From assembly GCA_910577835.1 (NCBI GenBank), contig CAJTOU010000005.1, positions 45,083 to 109,082 of the forward strand: 64,000 nucleotides of DNA, read 5' to 3'. This DNA is from an uncultured Lachnospiraceae bacterium. Its GTDB lineage: Bacteria; Bacillota_A; Clostridia; Lachnospirales; Lachnospiraceae. Below are positions 17,337 through 25,222 of the stretch, one piece after another; position 1 is the first letter of the stretch, and every line of letters starts with the position of its first letter. Both the position numbers and the translations under genes were made by a program. The notes under the pieces were generated by a model. That model was not told the origin of the DNA, ran no database searches, and saw only the letters and a program-made list of their open reading frames with translations.

Positions 17337-19190
17337 ATGAGAAAGAACAAAAAAGGAATACTGTCTGTTGCCATTATCAGTGCATTGTGTTTAACAGGCA
17401 TATCGTCAGCTTTTGCGCTGGATGCGGGCGATAAAAAGGCAGCAGTAAACAGCATAAGAGAAGCTCGTGTACAGGGAAATGTACAAGAAAATCTTCCGTC
17501 AAAGGAAGAAATCAGACAATATATCAACGAACATTCATGGACTAAATCAAAAACAACTTTTGATACAGAGCCAAATCAGGACAATTATGAAGTAGGAAAA
17601 ATATCTTCAGAATCTTTGAATAATACATTAAATTCAATGAATTGTATTCGCTATATTGTAGGGCTTCCAGAAGTGGTGCTAAATGATACATATACAGAAC
17701 TTGCTCAACACGCAGCTTTTGTAAATTTTTTGAACAAACAATTGTCCCATCAACCAGAGAAGCCGGAAGGCTGTCCAGATGAAATTTATGAAAAAGGTCT
17801 GCAAGGTGCAAGCAGCAGTAATATTGCTTATGGATATTCTTCTGGTTCTGCTGATATGTTTGCACTTTCTACAAGGATTCTGTCTGCATGGATGAATGAC
17901 AGCGATACTAATAATATTGACAGGCTTGGTCACAGACGTTGGGTGATAAATCCAACAATGTCTGCTACTGGTTTTGGTGAAGCAGGTGATGGACATCATG
18001 TTTATACCGCAATGTATTCATTTGACAGGAAGAATCAATTTGCTGTCAATGATTTTATTTCTTGGCCAGCCAAAACAATGCCAGTAGAATATTTCGAGCA
18101 GGATATGGCATGGTCTGTTGAACTTGGCAGCAATTATGGAAAATCAGTCCTTTCTAATGTAGAAGTGACTTTAAAGAAGAAGGGCAGTAATCAGACATGG
18201 ACATTTAATCAAGCTACTTCAAATGAACAAGAAAACTATTTTAATGTTGATACGCAAAATTATGGAAGTCTTGCAAATTGTATTATTTTCCGTCCAAATT
18301 TAGCAGAGATTTCTTATGCGAACGGAGATATTTTTGAAGTATCAATTACAGGACTAACCAACTCTGATGGAACACCAGCTACGCTGGAATATACAGTTAA
18401 TTTCTTCAGTTTAGAAGCTTCAGAAGAAGAATCAAAAGAGGAAACAACTACCGAAGATACAACCGAACCATCAGAAGAAACATCCACTGAAGAAGAATCA
18501 AAAGAAGAATCAACTACCGAAGATACAACCGAACCATCAGAGGAAACATCCACTGAAGAAGAATCAACTACAATACCAGCAAATAATAACAATATTGGAA
18601 CATCCAATTCAGCAAGTTTTGTAGTATCAATAGCGGATGCAGTAAAAATACAAGATTCAGCCATTATTAGTGGATTAGAAGCGGCAGGACTTCCAAATGT
18701 TACAAATTTAAAAGTATCAGTTATTCCAGAAAGTGATTCTATATACCAGACAGTTGTAGATTTAATAAAGAATACTGAAAAAATTAAAGATAAAAACAGT
18801 GTGGCAATAGCAGACCTTTCACTGATAAATACAGAAGGTATTATTGTAAAACAACAATTAAACAGAAAAATCAAGATTACTCTTGAATTATTTGAAAATA
18901 TTAAAAATGCAAAATGGGTTGAAACATTTAGATATAATGAAACAACAAAAACCTTTGACTCTCTTGGAATTTCAGAAGTAATTAATGGAAAGTTTACATT
19001 TGAGACAGACCATTTTACACCATATATATTTGCTTCTGTCGATAGTCCTTCTACAAATAATAACAATAATAGCACTAATAATAATGGCAGTAATGTAAAG
19101 ACAGGTGATTCAGCACCAATTGTAGGATTTGTTATTTTAGCAGCAACAGGACTTTTGGGATTAGTATATACAAGAAAAAAATATGCTTAA
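17337..19190 (+). CDS. Secreted CAP/SCP-domain cell-wall protein with sortase-like tail
   Basis: A 617-residue exported protein. Residues 1-28 are a signal peptide ending SSAFA. A CAP (cysteine-rich secretory/PR-1-type) domain follows, with LAQHAAFVNFL, LGHRRWVINP and the late HHVYTAMYSFD; the histidines fit the CAP cavity. An acidic Glu/Ser/Thr linker of 22-residue repeats leads to an uncharacterised beta domain. The C terminus has VKTGDSAP, a hydrophobic helix and TRKKYA, the layout of a sortase substrate with a non-canonical motif. The ATG at 17337 is chosen because AAGGAG lies ten bases before it, while an ATG at 17328 is too close. Function is unknown; CAP proteins in Clostridia act at the envelope. 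Confidence 0.85.
   Translation: MRKNKKGILSVAIISALCLTGISSAFALDAGDKKAAVNSIREARVQGNVQENLPSKEEIRQYINEHSWTKSKTTFDTEPNQDNYEVGKISSESLNNTLNSMNCIRYIVGLPEVVLNDTYTELAQHAAFVNFLNKQLSHQPEKPEGCPDEIYEKGLQGASSSNIAYGYSSGSADMFALSTRILSAWMNDSDTNNIDRLGHRRWVINPTMSATGFGEAGDGHHVYTAMYSFDRKNQFAVNDFISWPAKTMPVEYFEQDMAWSVELGSNYGKSVLSNVEVTLKKKGSNQTWTFNQATSNEQENYFNVDTQNYGSLANCIIFRPNLAEISYANGDIFEVSITGLTNSDGTPATLEYTVNFFSLEASEEESKEETTTEDTTEPSEETSTEEESKEESTTEDTTEPSEETSTEEESTTIPANNNNIGTSNSASFVVSIADAVKIQDSAIISGLEAAGLPNVTNLKVSVIPESDSIYQTVVDLIKNTEKIKDKNSVAIADLSLINTEGIIVKQQLNRKIKITLELFENIKNAKWVETFRYNETTKTFDSLGISEVINGKFTFETDHFTPYIFASVDSPSTNNNNNSTNNNGSNVKTGDSAPIVGFVILAATGLLGLVYTRKKYA
18423..18569 (+). repeat. 66-bp in-frame tandem repeat (Glu/Ser/Thr linker)
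   Basis: Two nearly identical 66-base units (18423-18488 and 18489-18554) plus a 15-base partial third encode a 22-residue unit starting EEESKEE and ending SEETST. Very high identity suggests recent duplication. Confidence 0.9.
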
Positions 19191-19228
19191 ATAGAAAATT
19201 TAATAAAATATATTAAATCTTTAAAAGT

Positions 19229-19261
19229 AAAGCAGCCGCACAAAACGTGCGGCTGCTTTTG
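19229..19261 (+). terminator. Strong, probably bidirectional terminator
   Basis: AAAGCAGCCGCAC at 19229-19241 pairs perfectly with GTGCGGCTGCTTT at 19247-19259 around AAAAC. T-rich flanks on both sides allow it to end the CAP gene and the leftward small gene that stops at 19278. Confidence 0.93.
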
Positions 19262-19277
19262 TAAATATCCTGCGTAC

Positions 19278-19424
19278 TTACTGTGGCTTTATGGTAATTG
19301 CAGTATAGTTATCCAACTTATACCTGTTTTTTAATAATTTCTGTATCTCTGAAAGGTTATTTGCTACAGCAATCAGTTCCTTTACCTCATCATCTGCGAT
19401 TAGTCTAATCTTGAATTTCTTCAT
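19278..19424 (-). CDS. Small uncharacterised 48-residue protein
   Basis: Reads leftward as MKKFKIRLIADDEVKELIAV, continues through a Lys/Asn/Leu-rich helix and ends in TAITIKPQ. The start codon at 19424 is preceded on its own strand by CGAGGTG about nine bases away, and the gene ends just before a bidirectional terminator, so it is likely real despite its size. The predicted secondary structure is a short strand, a helix and a strand. The family is not recognised. It lies directly downstream of the leftward XRE regulator and may be cotranscribed with it. Confidence 0.6.
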   Translation of the reverse strand: MKKFKIRLIADDEVKELIAVANNLSEIQKLLKNRYKLDNYTAITIKPQ

Positions 19425-19510
19425 GTTAAAAACACCTCGCTTTATCGCTTAGAATAAGATTTTATTGTAAACTGCAAGAAACTATACAGTAAAAAACAGG
19501 TAAAGGATAA

Positions 19511-19825
19511 TTATTCTGTTTTATTACCACGAGCATTATGGACAGAATCATAATAGTTAAGCAGTTTATAAATCAGCTTTTTTTCTTCCATATTATATTT
19601 TTCAATACTGACATATTCTTTTCCGGAAATACCGAGGATATCGTCTGAAGTAGTGTGAAAAATTTTGGCAAGTTCTATGATTTTATCCGTAGTAGGAACA
19701 GAAATACCTGTTTCCCACGCATTTACACTGGCGCGTGTAACATTCATGCACTGCGCCAGCTCTGACCGCGACATATGTTGTTTTTCTCTGAGTTCATGCA
19801 GTCTTTTTGAAATATTTAGTTTCAT
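19511..19825 (-). CDS. XRE-family transcriptional regulator
   Basis: A 104-residue DNA-binding protein. Residues 6-61 form a Cro/C1-type helix-turn-helix (RLHELREKQHMSRSELAQ, then VTRASVNAWETG). The remaining 40 residues are a charged helical tail that may mediate dimerisation. The start at 19825 is supported by AGGAGGTT upstream on the minus strand, ruling out a longer form. A perfect 12-base palindrome lies about 20 bases upstream and may be its operator. It is divergent from the tad locus promoter at 19974, so it is a candidate regulator of that locus, which is inference. Confidence 0.88.
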   Translation of the reverse strand: MKLNISKRLHELREKQHMSRSELAQCMNVTRASVNAWETGISVPTTDKIIELAKIFHTTSDDILGISGKEYVSIEKYNMEEKKLIYKLLNYYDSVHNARGNKTE

Positions 19826-19846
19826 CTCTTTCCAACCTCCTTTCCC

Positions 19847-19858
19847 ACTATTAATAGT
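19847..19858. promoter_or_regulatory. Palindrome upstream of the XRE gene, possible operator
   Basis: ACTATTAATAGT is a perfect 12-base palindrome located between the XRE start codon and the divergent tad promoter. Autoregulatory binding is plausible for this family but unproven. Confidence 0.4.
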
Positions 19859-19973
19859 AATACATGTTATCAATCAATAAATTATCATAAATGAATAATA
19901 GAAATTTACGCTTTGGTTATAGTAAAAAATGTCGTATTGTAAAATATAATTAATCATTCTTGATAATTTATAA

Positions 19974-20002
19974 TTGACAAACAAAGAAATACATACTATA
20001 AT
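19974..20002 (+). promoter_or_regulatory. Consensus promoter of the tad locus
   Basis: TTGACA at 19974-19979 and TATAAT at 19997-20002 are separated by 17 bases, a full sigma-A consensus, about 90 bases upstream of the chosen tadZ start. Confidence 0.88.
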
Positions 20003-20092
20003 TTGATTGAAATGAATTTGTGGCTTACAAAAGACAGGAAAAGCAAAAAGATATTTGATGAAAATTATAAGAGACGTAAGAGGAGAACACAT

Positions 20093-21154
20093 ATGAAAAT
20101 AAGAATTGCCATTCTGGAGCAGGATAAAAACTATCTGCAAAGGCTGCTGTCAGCATTTGAAACAAAATATGAAGATAAAATAGAGATGTATTCTTTTACA
20201 GATGAAAAGCTGGCATTGAACGCCGTAAAAAATAATAAAATCAATGTATTTCTGAGTGGGGATAAATTTGCAGTTACTAAAAATCAAATGCCGGAAAAAT
20301 GTGGTTTTGGTTATCTGGTAGATACTCCAGATATTGAAACACTGAATGATGAAAAGGCTATCTGTAAATTTCAGAAAATTGATTTAATCTATAAGGAAAT
20401 CGTAAGTCTTTATTCAGAAAATGTACTAGATAAAATAAAAAATTATGATGAGGGAAGTGCGAGAATTATTGCTTTTACCTCTCCGTCAGGTGGTACGGGA
20501 GCAAGTACGATGGCAGTAGCCTCTGCGAGATATTTTGCAAAATGCGGAAAAAAGACATTGTATTTTAATACTGAGGAGCTTGGGGACAGCAATGTATATT
20601 TTATGGGAGAGGGTCAATTTACTTTTGATGATTTGATTTATGCGGTCAAAAGCAAAAAGGCCAATATGACATTAAAATTTGAAAGTACTGTCAAGCAGGA
20701 TATCAGTGGTGTATATTTTTTCTCGCCGGGCAATAAGGCGTTAGATGTGATTGATTTGAGCAGAGATGAAATTAGTCAGATGATTGTGGATTTGAAAATG
20801 TCGGGAATTTTTGACGTGATTATCTGGGATATGGATTATTCATTTGACGAACTTAGAAGCGACCATATGGAACTGGTGTCTGATATTGTGCTGGTCAGTG
20901 ACGGGCTAGAACTGAGTATTTCTAAATTCAGAAGAATGTATGAATCACTTGAAGTTTTAGAACGGCAGCGGAAGGTAGATGTTATGGATAAGATGTGGAT
21001 TGTTTATAACAAATTCAGCAATAAAATGAGCAGAAGTGTGGGAGTTGATGATATTAGAGAACTGGGCGGTGCGCCAAGATATGAGCATGCTACGGTAAAT
21101 CAGATTATAGAACAGTTGTTAAAGTTGAATTTATATGAAAAGCTGCTGATGTAA
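20093..21154 (+). CDS. tadZ: TadZ/CpaE-like pilus localisation ATPase
   Basis: A 353-residue protein placed first in the tad locus. Residues 1-110 look like an atypical response-regulator receiver domain, and residues 124-340 form a ParA/MinD-like ATPase. This two-domain layout is that of TadZ, whose Eubacterium rectale member has a solved structure and is thought to position the pilus machine. The P-loop reads SPSGGTGAST (131-139), so both the signature lysine and the P-loop lysine of the deviant Walker A motif are replaced (S132, A137). The later DVIIWDMDYSFDEL matches the Walker B area. The start at 20093 has AGAGGAGA upstream. ATP hydrolysis is therefore doubtful. Confidence 0.85.
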   Translation: MKIRIAILEQDKNYLQRLLSAFETKYEDKIEMYSFTDEKLALNAVKNNKINVFLSGDKFAVTKNQMPEKCGFGYLVDTPDIETLNDEKAICKFQKIDLIYKEIVSLYSENVLDKIKNYDEGSARIIAFTSPSGGTGASTMAVASARYFAKCGKKTLYFNTEELGDSNVYFMGEGQFTFDDLIYAVKSKKANMTLKFESTVKQDISGVYFFSPGNKALDVIDLSRDEISQMIVDLKMSGIFDVIIWDMDYSFDELRSDHMELVSDIVLVSDGLELSISKFRRMYESLEVLERQRKVDVMDKMWIVYNKFSNKMSRSVGVDDIRELGGAPRYEHATVNQIIEQLLKLNLYEKLLM

Positions 21155-21298
21155 ATTGAATATAAAAATAATAATGTAGTAAATAAAAATTATAATAAAT
21201 AATAATTTGTAAAAAAGACAAATATATAAAAAAATATTTATATATTATTATATAACTAAATAACAAAAAAAGTACATATATGTAAATAGAGGAAAAAA

Positions 21299-22537
21299 AT
21301 GGGAATTGATGAAGAGCAGAAATTTGTGGAACAAATCAAAAATTATGTAACAGAAAATTTGCCTTTGAGTAAAATGTCAGATGAAGAGCTTGAGGAGCAG
21401 GTGGAGAAAATTGTCACTGAACGATTGAAAGGAATCTATTGTTCAGTAGAACAGAAGCTGGAAATTGTCAGGCAGGTTTACAGCTCGATACGTGGATTTG
21501 GATTGTTGGACAGTATTATCAGCGATGATACAATTACTGAAGTGATGATAAATGGTGCAAATGATATTTTTATTGAGAAAAATGGGCGGTTGACAAAGCT
21601 TGATAAAAAGTTTGAAAGTGAGAGAAAGTTGGAGGATATTATTCAGCGTATTGTTGGACTCGCAGGCCGTGAGGTAAATCAGGCAAATCCGATTGTAGAT
21701 ACAAAACTGCCTGACGGTTCCCGTGTGAATGTGGTGTTACCTCCAATAGCCTTATGTGGTCCTACTATGACAATAAGAAAGTTCTCCAAAACACCTATGA
21801 CAATAGAACGCTTAATTCAATATGGTTCTTTAACACAGGAGATAGCAGACAAGCTGGAACTTTTGGTAAAGGCAAAATATAATATTTTTATCTGTGGCGG
21901 TACAGGTTCAGGAAAAACAACTTTTTTAAACGCTCTGTCAAATTATATTCCAAGAGACGAAAGAGTAATTACGATTGAGGATTCCGCAGAGCTTCAGATT
22001 ACCGGTGTGGATAATCTGGTGAGTTTGGAAACAAGAAATGCAAATGCTAGTGGCGCTGGACAGATTACCATACGAGATTTGATTAAATCGTCACTTCGTA
22101 TGAGGCCGGAAAGAATCGTAGTAGGAGAAGTGAGAGGCGGAGAAGCGCTTGATATGCTTCAAGCGATGAATACTGGTCATGATGGTTCGCTTTCAACTGG
22201 TCATGCCAATTCCACACAGGATATGTTAAGCCGTCTGGAAACCATGGTGCTGCAGGGCGCACCAGGGCTTCCACTGGAGGCTATTCGTCAACAGATTGCA
22301 TCGGCTGTGGATATTATGATTCATTTGTCAAGGCTTCGGGATCATTCGAGGAAGACAATGGAGATTACCGAAGTGGTAGGGTATAAAAATGGAGAGATTG
22401 TATTGAATCCTTTATATCAATTTGAGGAGGATGATAAAACGAAATTAGAAAAGGTACATGGAAATTTAAACAGAACAAAGAACCCAATGAAAAATGACTT
22501 TAAGCTGATTTTGTCAGGAATCAGAGAGAAGATATAG
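21299..22537 (+). CDS. tadA: TadA/CpaF pilus assembly ATPase
   Basis: The hexameric secretion ATPase that powers Flp pilus assembly from the cytoplasmic face of the membrane. The 412-residue product has an N-terminal helical domain, Walker A GGTGSGKTT at 200-208 (K206), Asp box TIEDSAELQ at 225-233, Walker B RIVVGEVRGGEA at 272-283, and His box GHDGSLSTGHANS at 293-305. These together assign it to the CpaF/TadA branch of type II/IV secretion ATPases. It begins after a 144-base, very A/T-rich gap from tadZ, with RBS AGAGG, and is followed nine bases later by tadB. Confidence 0.96.
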   Translation: MGIDEEQKFVEQIKNYVTENLPLSKMSDEELEEQVEKIVTERLKGIYCSVEQKLEIVRQVYSSIRGFGLLDSIISDDTITEVMINGANDIFIEKNGRLTKLDKKFESERKLEDIIQRIVGLAGREVNQANPIVDTKLPDGSRVNVVLPPIALCGPTMTIRKFSKTPMTIERLIQYGSLTQEIADKLELLVKAKYNIFICGGTGSGKTTFLNALSNYIPRDERVITIEDSAELQITGVDNLVSLETRNANASGAGQITIRDLIKSSLRMRPERIVVGEVRGGEALDMLQAMNTGHDGSLSTGHANSTQDMLSRLETMVLQGAPGLPLEAIRQQIASAVDIMIHLSRLRDHSRKTMEITEVVGYKNGEIVLNPLYQFEEDDKTKLEKVHGNLNRTKNPMKNDFKLILSGIREKI

Positions 22538-22546
22538 GAGAAAGTT

Positions 22547-23599
22547 ATGAAACATTACTATGGAGAGAATCAGGGGGATATGGGGTATGGGGAGGGAACA
22601 GATATGGGGTGTCAGGAGGAAAATAGACAGAATATGGGATATCAGACAGGATATGGGCAGGAAACAGGGCACGAAACAGAATATGAACAGCAGATAAGAA
22701 ATCAAGGGCAAGGAGCATTTGTTGAGGCAAAAGAAAAGAAAGAGAAAAAAAAGAAAAAAGAAAAACAAATGCAGCCACAATATTATATGTCAGTAACAAA
22801 TATGACTACATGGAATTATAATGTGTATTATATGTTAAAGAAAGAAAAGACATTGTATTTTCTAGTGGCATTTTTGGCAGGCGGATTTGTAGGATATGTA
22901 TTCTTTGGAGGATTGTTTAAGGATGAATTTTACAGTCCCACTATAAAGACTTACATATCTGATATATCAGTTATATTTATTTTTGGTATTTTGTTTGGAA
23001 AAATATATCTTCCTATGAGAACAGAACAATTAAAAGAAAAGAAAAAAAGGATACTAAAACTGCAGTTCAGAGATATGCTGGAATCTTTAACCACTTCATT
23101 AAATGCCGGAAGTAATACAATCGATGCGTTTCAAAATGTATATGAGGACCTTAAAGTCCAATATGGCGAAGAAGCAGATATTGTATATGAAATATCAGTG
23201 ATTCTATCAGGAATAAGAAATAATCATACAATTGAAGAAATGTTGAAAGACTTTGGATGGAGAAGCGGAGTTGATGATATTATCAGTTTTTCACAAGTGT
23301 TTGAAGTGTCTTATAGAAAAGGAGGAAATATCAAAGATATTGTTAGAAATACGCATAATATATTGAGTGATAAGATGAGAATATCTGAGGATATAGAAAC
23401 TCAGATTACCGCTGCGAAGAATGAAAATAATATTATGATTGTGATGCCAGTGATTCTTATAGCTATGATAAAAAGTATGAGTCCCGATTTTGCATCTAAT
23501 TTTGCAAGCATATCCGGTGTAATAGCCACATTGGTCAGCCTCGGGTTGTTTATTTTGTCTTATATTATAGGAAGAAAGCTAATGGAGATTAAAATCTAA
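22547..23599 (+). CDS. tadB: TadB-like inner-membrane pilus platform protein with extended N-terminal tail
   Basis: A 350-residue type II secretion F-domain protein, part of the inner-membrane platform that works with TadA. Hydrophobic helices are at about 105-125, 140-155, 296-312 and 322-342, with the F domain (FRDMLESLTTSLNAG) between. The first 75 residues are unusual: Gly/Tyr/Met/Glu/Gln-rich with repeated MGY and TGYG motifs, then a Lys/Glu run (KEKKEKKKKKEKQ), forming a long disordered cytoplasmic tail absent from typical TadB. RBS AGGAG lies before the ATG. It is immediately followed by a small membrane protein and tadC. Confidence 0.88.
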   Translation: MKHYYGENQGDMGYGEGTDMGCQEENRQNMGYQTGYGQETGHETEYEQQIRNQGQGAFVEAKEKKEKKKKKEKQMQPQYYMSVTNMTTWNYNVYYMLKKEKTLYFLVAFLAGGFVGYVFFGGLFKDEFYSPTIKTYISDISVIFIFGILFGKIYLPMRTEQLKEKKKRILKLQFRDMLESLTTSLNAGSNTIDAFQNVYEDLKVQYGEEADIVYEISVILSGIRNNHTIEEMLKDFGWRSGVDDIISFSQVFEVSYRKGGNIKDIVRNTHNILSDKMRISEDIETQITAAKNENNIMIVMPVILIAMIKSMSPDFASNFASISGVIATLVSLGLFILSYIIGRKLMEIKI

Positions 23600-23600
23600 A

Positions 23601-24014
23601 GTGTGGATGAGTGTTTCATATAGTTACACAAGAATTTTTGGCTGGTCGGTGATACTGTTTTTTTTCTATATACTTTCAGTTATTATGCTGAAAAAAAGAG
23701 ACAAATGGAAAAAAATAATAAAAGTTTTTACATTGGGTATAGGGACAGGAACTATGTTCGTATATATTTTGTTTGAATATTTATTTCATTTAAACAAGAT
23801 AGATGTAATCGTTTTGGAAAAAGACACAGATAAAGTTGTTTATATAAAAGAAGAGATAGATAAAGTGTACTCGCAGGGGGAGAATTGTATAACATTTGTA
23901 TCAAGAAGAAAGACAGAAAATATTTTTTATAGAGTAAAGGAATATGAAGTAAAAAACAATAAAGTATTTATTTATATAGAAACGCAGGAGGAAAAAGATG
24001 TTTACAATTATTGA
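23601..24014 (+). CDS. Small membrane protein between tadB and tadC
   Basis: A protein of up to 137 residues with two N-terminal transmembrane helices (about 13-30 and 43-60) and a C-terminal beta-rich soluble part of about 70 residues (KIDVIVLEKDTDKVVYIKEE and later NKVFIYIETQ). The family is not recognised. GTG at 23601 or ATG at 23607 are both possible starts; neither has a well-spaced ribosome binding site, but the end overlaps tadC by 17 bases, which supports translation. Its place within the platform genes suggests a structural accessory role. Confidence 0.65.
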   Translation: MWMSVSYSYTRIFGWSVILFFFYILSVIMLKKRDKWKKIIKVFTLGIGTGTMFVYILFEYLFHLNKIDVIVLEKDTDKVVYIKEEIDKVYSQGENCITFVSRRKTENIFYRVKEYEVKNNKVFIYIETQEEKDVYNY

Positions 24015-24867
24015 TATTGTAATGTTTGGTACCGGAGGCATTTTGCTTATATTGTATTTGATATTTTTCTTTAAGGGGCTGCAGTATAAGGAGTATTTTG
24101 CTGGATTGGATGAAGACGATTACATATTGAAAGATATTTATATTGTTGGACTGGCTGTTTTGAGAACAATTCATTACTCATTTATAAGCAAAAAAGACAG
24201 AATTTTAAGGCAGGATATTAATATTTTTTATGGAAAAAATTATGAGGATTTCTATTTGGTAACGATTCGCTCACAGCAGATATCGATTGCGTTTACCTTA
24301 TTAGTATTGGGCTTCTGCATCTATGGACTGGCTGGAGATGCACTTATTGTATTTGTAATAGCAGGATTTGCTGCACTGGCGTTTTATTACTTTGGCTCCT
24401 TATTGGAAAACAGAATAAAAGAGCGTTCAGACAGTATGTTGAGCGATTTTTCGGAAATGGTTTCCAAACTTGCGCTCTTAACAAATGCCGGATTGATATT
24501 GAGAGAAGCATGGGAAATGGTCGCTTATAATGGAGAAAGCGATTTGTATAGAGAAATGCAAATGTCAGTAGAAGATATGAGAAATGGGGAATCAGAGATT
24601 ACAGCTATCAGCAAATTTGCTTCCAGAAGTATGCTTCCAGAGATTCGCAAATTTAGCTCTACGGTTGTACAGGGATTGGAAAAGGGAAATCAGGAACTAG
24701 TATATATGTTGCAGGAACAGAGTAAAGAGTGCTGGGAATTAAAACAGCAGCTTGCAAAACGGCAGGGTGAAAAAGCTTCGTCAAAGCTTATGATTCCAAT
24801 GGCGATTATGTTTATTGGAATACTGATAATGGTGGTTATCCCTATTTTTAGTAATATGGGAATGTAA
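23998..24867 (+). CDS. tadC: TadC-like inner-membrane pilus platform protein
   Basis: A 289-residue second F-domain protein that pairs with TadB in the Tad platform. Hydrophobic segments are at about 5-25, 98-116, 118-136 and 265-283. The F domain between them includes MLSDFSEMVSKLALLTNAGL and the late RQGEKASSKLMIPM, both typical of TadC. RBS AGGAGG lies upstream of the ATG. The gene ends 39 bases before the pilin gene. Confidence 0.92.
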   Translation: MFTIIDIVMFGTGGILLILYLIFFFKGLQYKEYFAGLDEDDYILKDIYIVGLAVLRTIHYSFISKKDRILRQDINIFYGKNYEDFYLVTIRSQQISIAFTLLVLGFCIYGLAGDALIVFVIAGFAALAFYYFGSLLENRIKERSDSMLSDFSEMVSKLALLTNAGLILREAWEMVAYNGESDLYREMQMSVEDMRNGESEITAISKFASRSMLPEIRKFSSTVVQGLEKGNQELVYMLQEQSKECWELKQQLAKRQGEKASSKLMIPMAIMFIGILIMVVIPIFSNMGM

Positions 24868-24906
24868 TCATAAATAATAATAATTTACAAGGAGGAAAAT
24901 GAAACA

Positions 24907-25131
24907 ATGAATTTACTTAATGAGTTTTACATTGCATGGCTGTGCAGATTAAATGCTGTTAAAAATGATGAGACAGGCGGGTCCGAAATGATTGCTGTGG
25001 TGGTTATGATTGGGATTGTTGTTATTTTGGCGGTTGTTTTTAGAAATGAAATTAAGGATTTAATAGAAGGTATTTTTACAGATACAAAAACGGCAGCGAC
25101 AAAGGCAATGACGCCAATAGAGCCTAAATAA
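24907..25131 (+). CDS. flp: Flp-type pilin precursor
   Basis: The probable major subunit of the Tad/Flp pilus. The 74-residue product has a short hydrophilic leader, then ETGGSEMIAVV, where a prepilin peptidase would cut after G24 or G25, and a hydrophobic helix (about residues 28-44) that forms the pilus core, followed by a short polar tail. This is the Flp1-like pattern of Clostridia rather than the classical GxxxxEY form. RBS AAGGAGG lies upstream. A long inverted repeat follows directly after its stop codon, fitting differential expression of the abundant pilin. Confidence 0.88.
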   Translation: MNLLNEFYIAWLCRLNAVKNDETGGSEMIAVVVMIGIVVILAVVFRNEIKDLIEGIFTDTKTAATKAMTPIEPK

Positions 25132-25200
25132 CAATATTTTTACCGAAGTATTTACTCTGTTTTTATCAAAACAGAGTAAATACTTCAGTAAAAATATTGT
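25131..25200 (+). terminator. 33-bp inverted repeat after the pilin gene
   Basis: Bases 25131-25163 pair with 25168-25200 over 33 positions with one C-A mismatch, around a 4-base loop. The structure starts at the last base of the pilin stop codon and ends 22 bases before tadE. It lacks a long U tail, so it may act as a leaky terminator or as a 3'-end protecting and processing structure. Confidence 0.75.
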
Positions 25201-25222
25201 AATCAAGGAGAATATTTATATT

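Noticed and set aside
18423..18569. CRISPR-like repeats
   Set aside because: In-frame tandem units with no spacers, coding for a protein linker.
18314..19075. Leftward open frame of 253 codons inside the CAP-domain gene
   Set aside because: Ser/Val-rich antisense of the Glu/Thr repeat linker; it exists only because of codon composition.
25131..25200. Miniature transposable element
   Set aside because: No target-site duplication or internal sequence; the two arms are nearly adjacent, as in an RNA hairpin.
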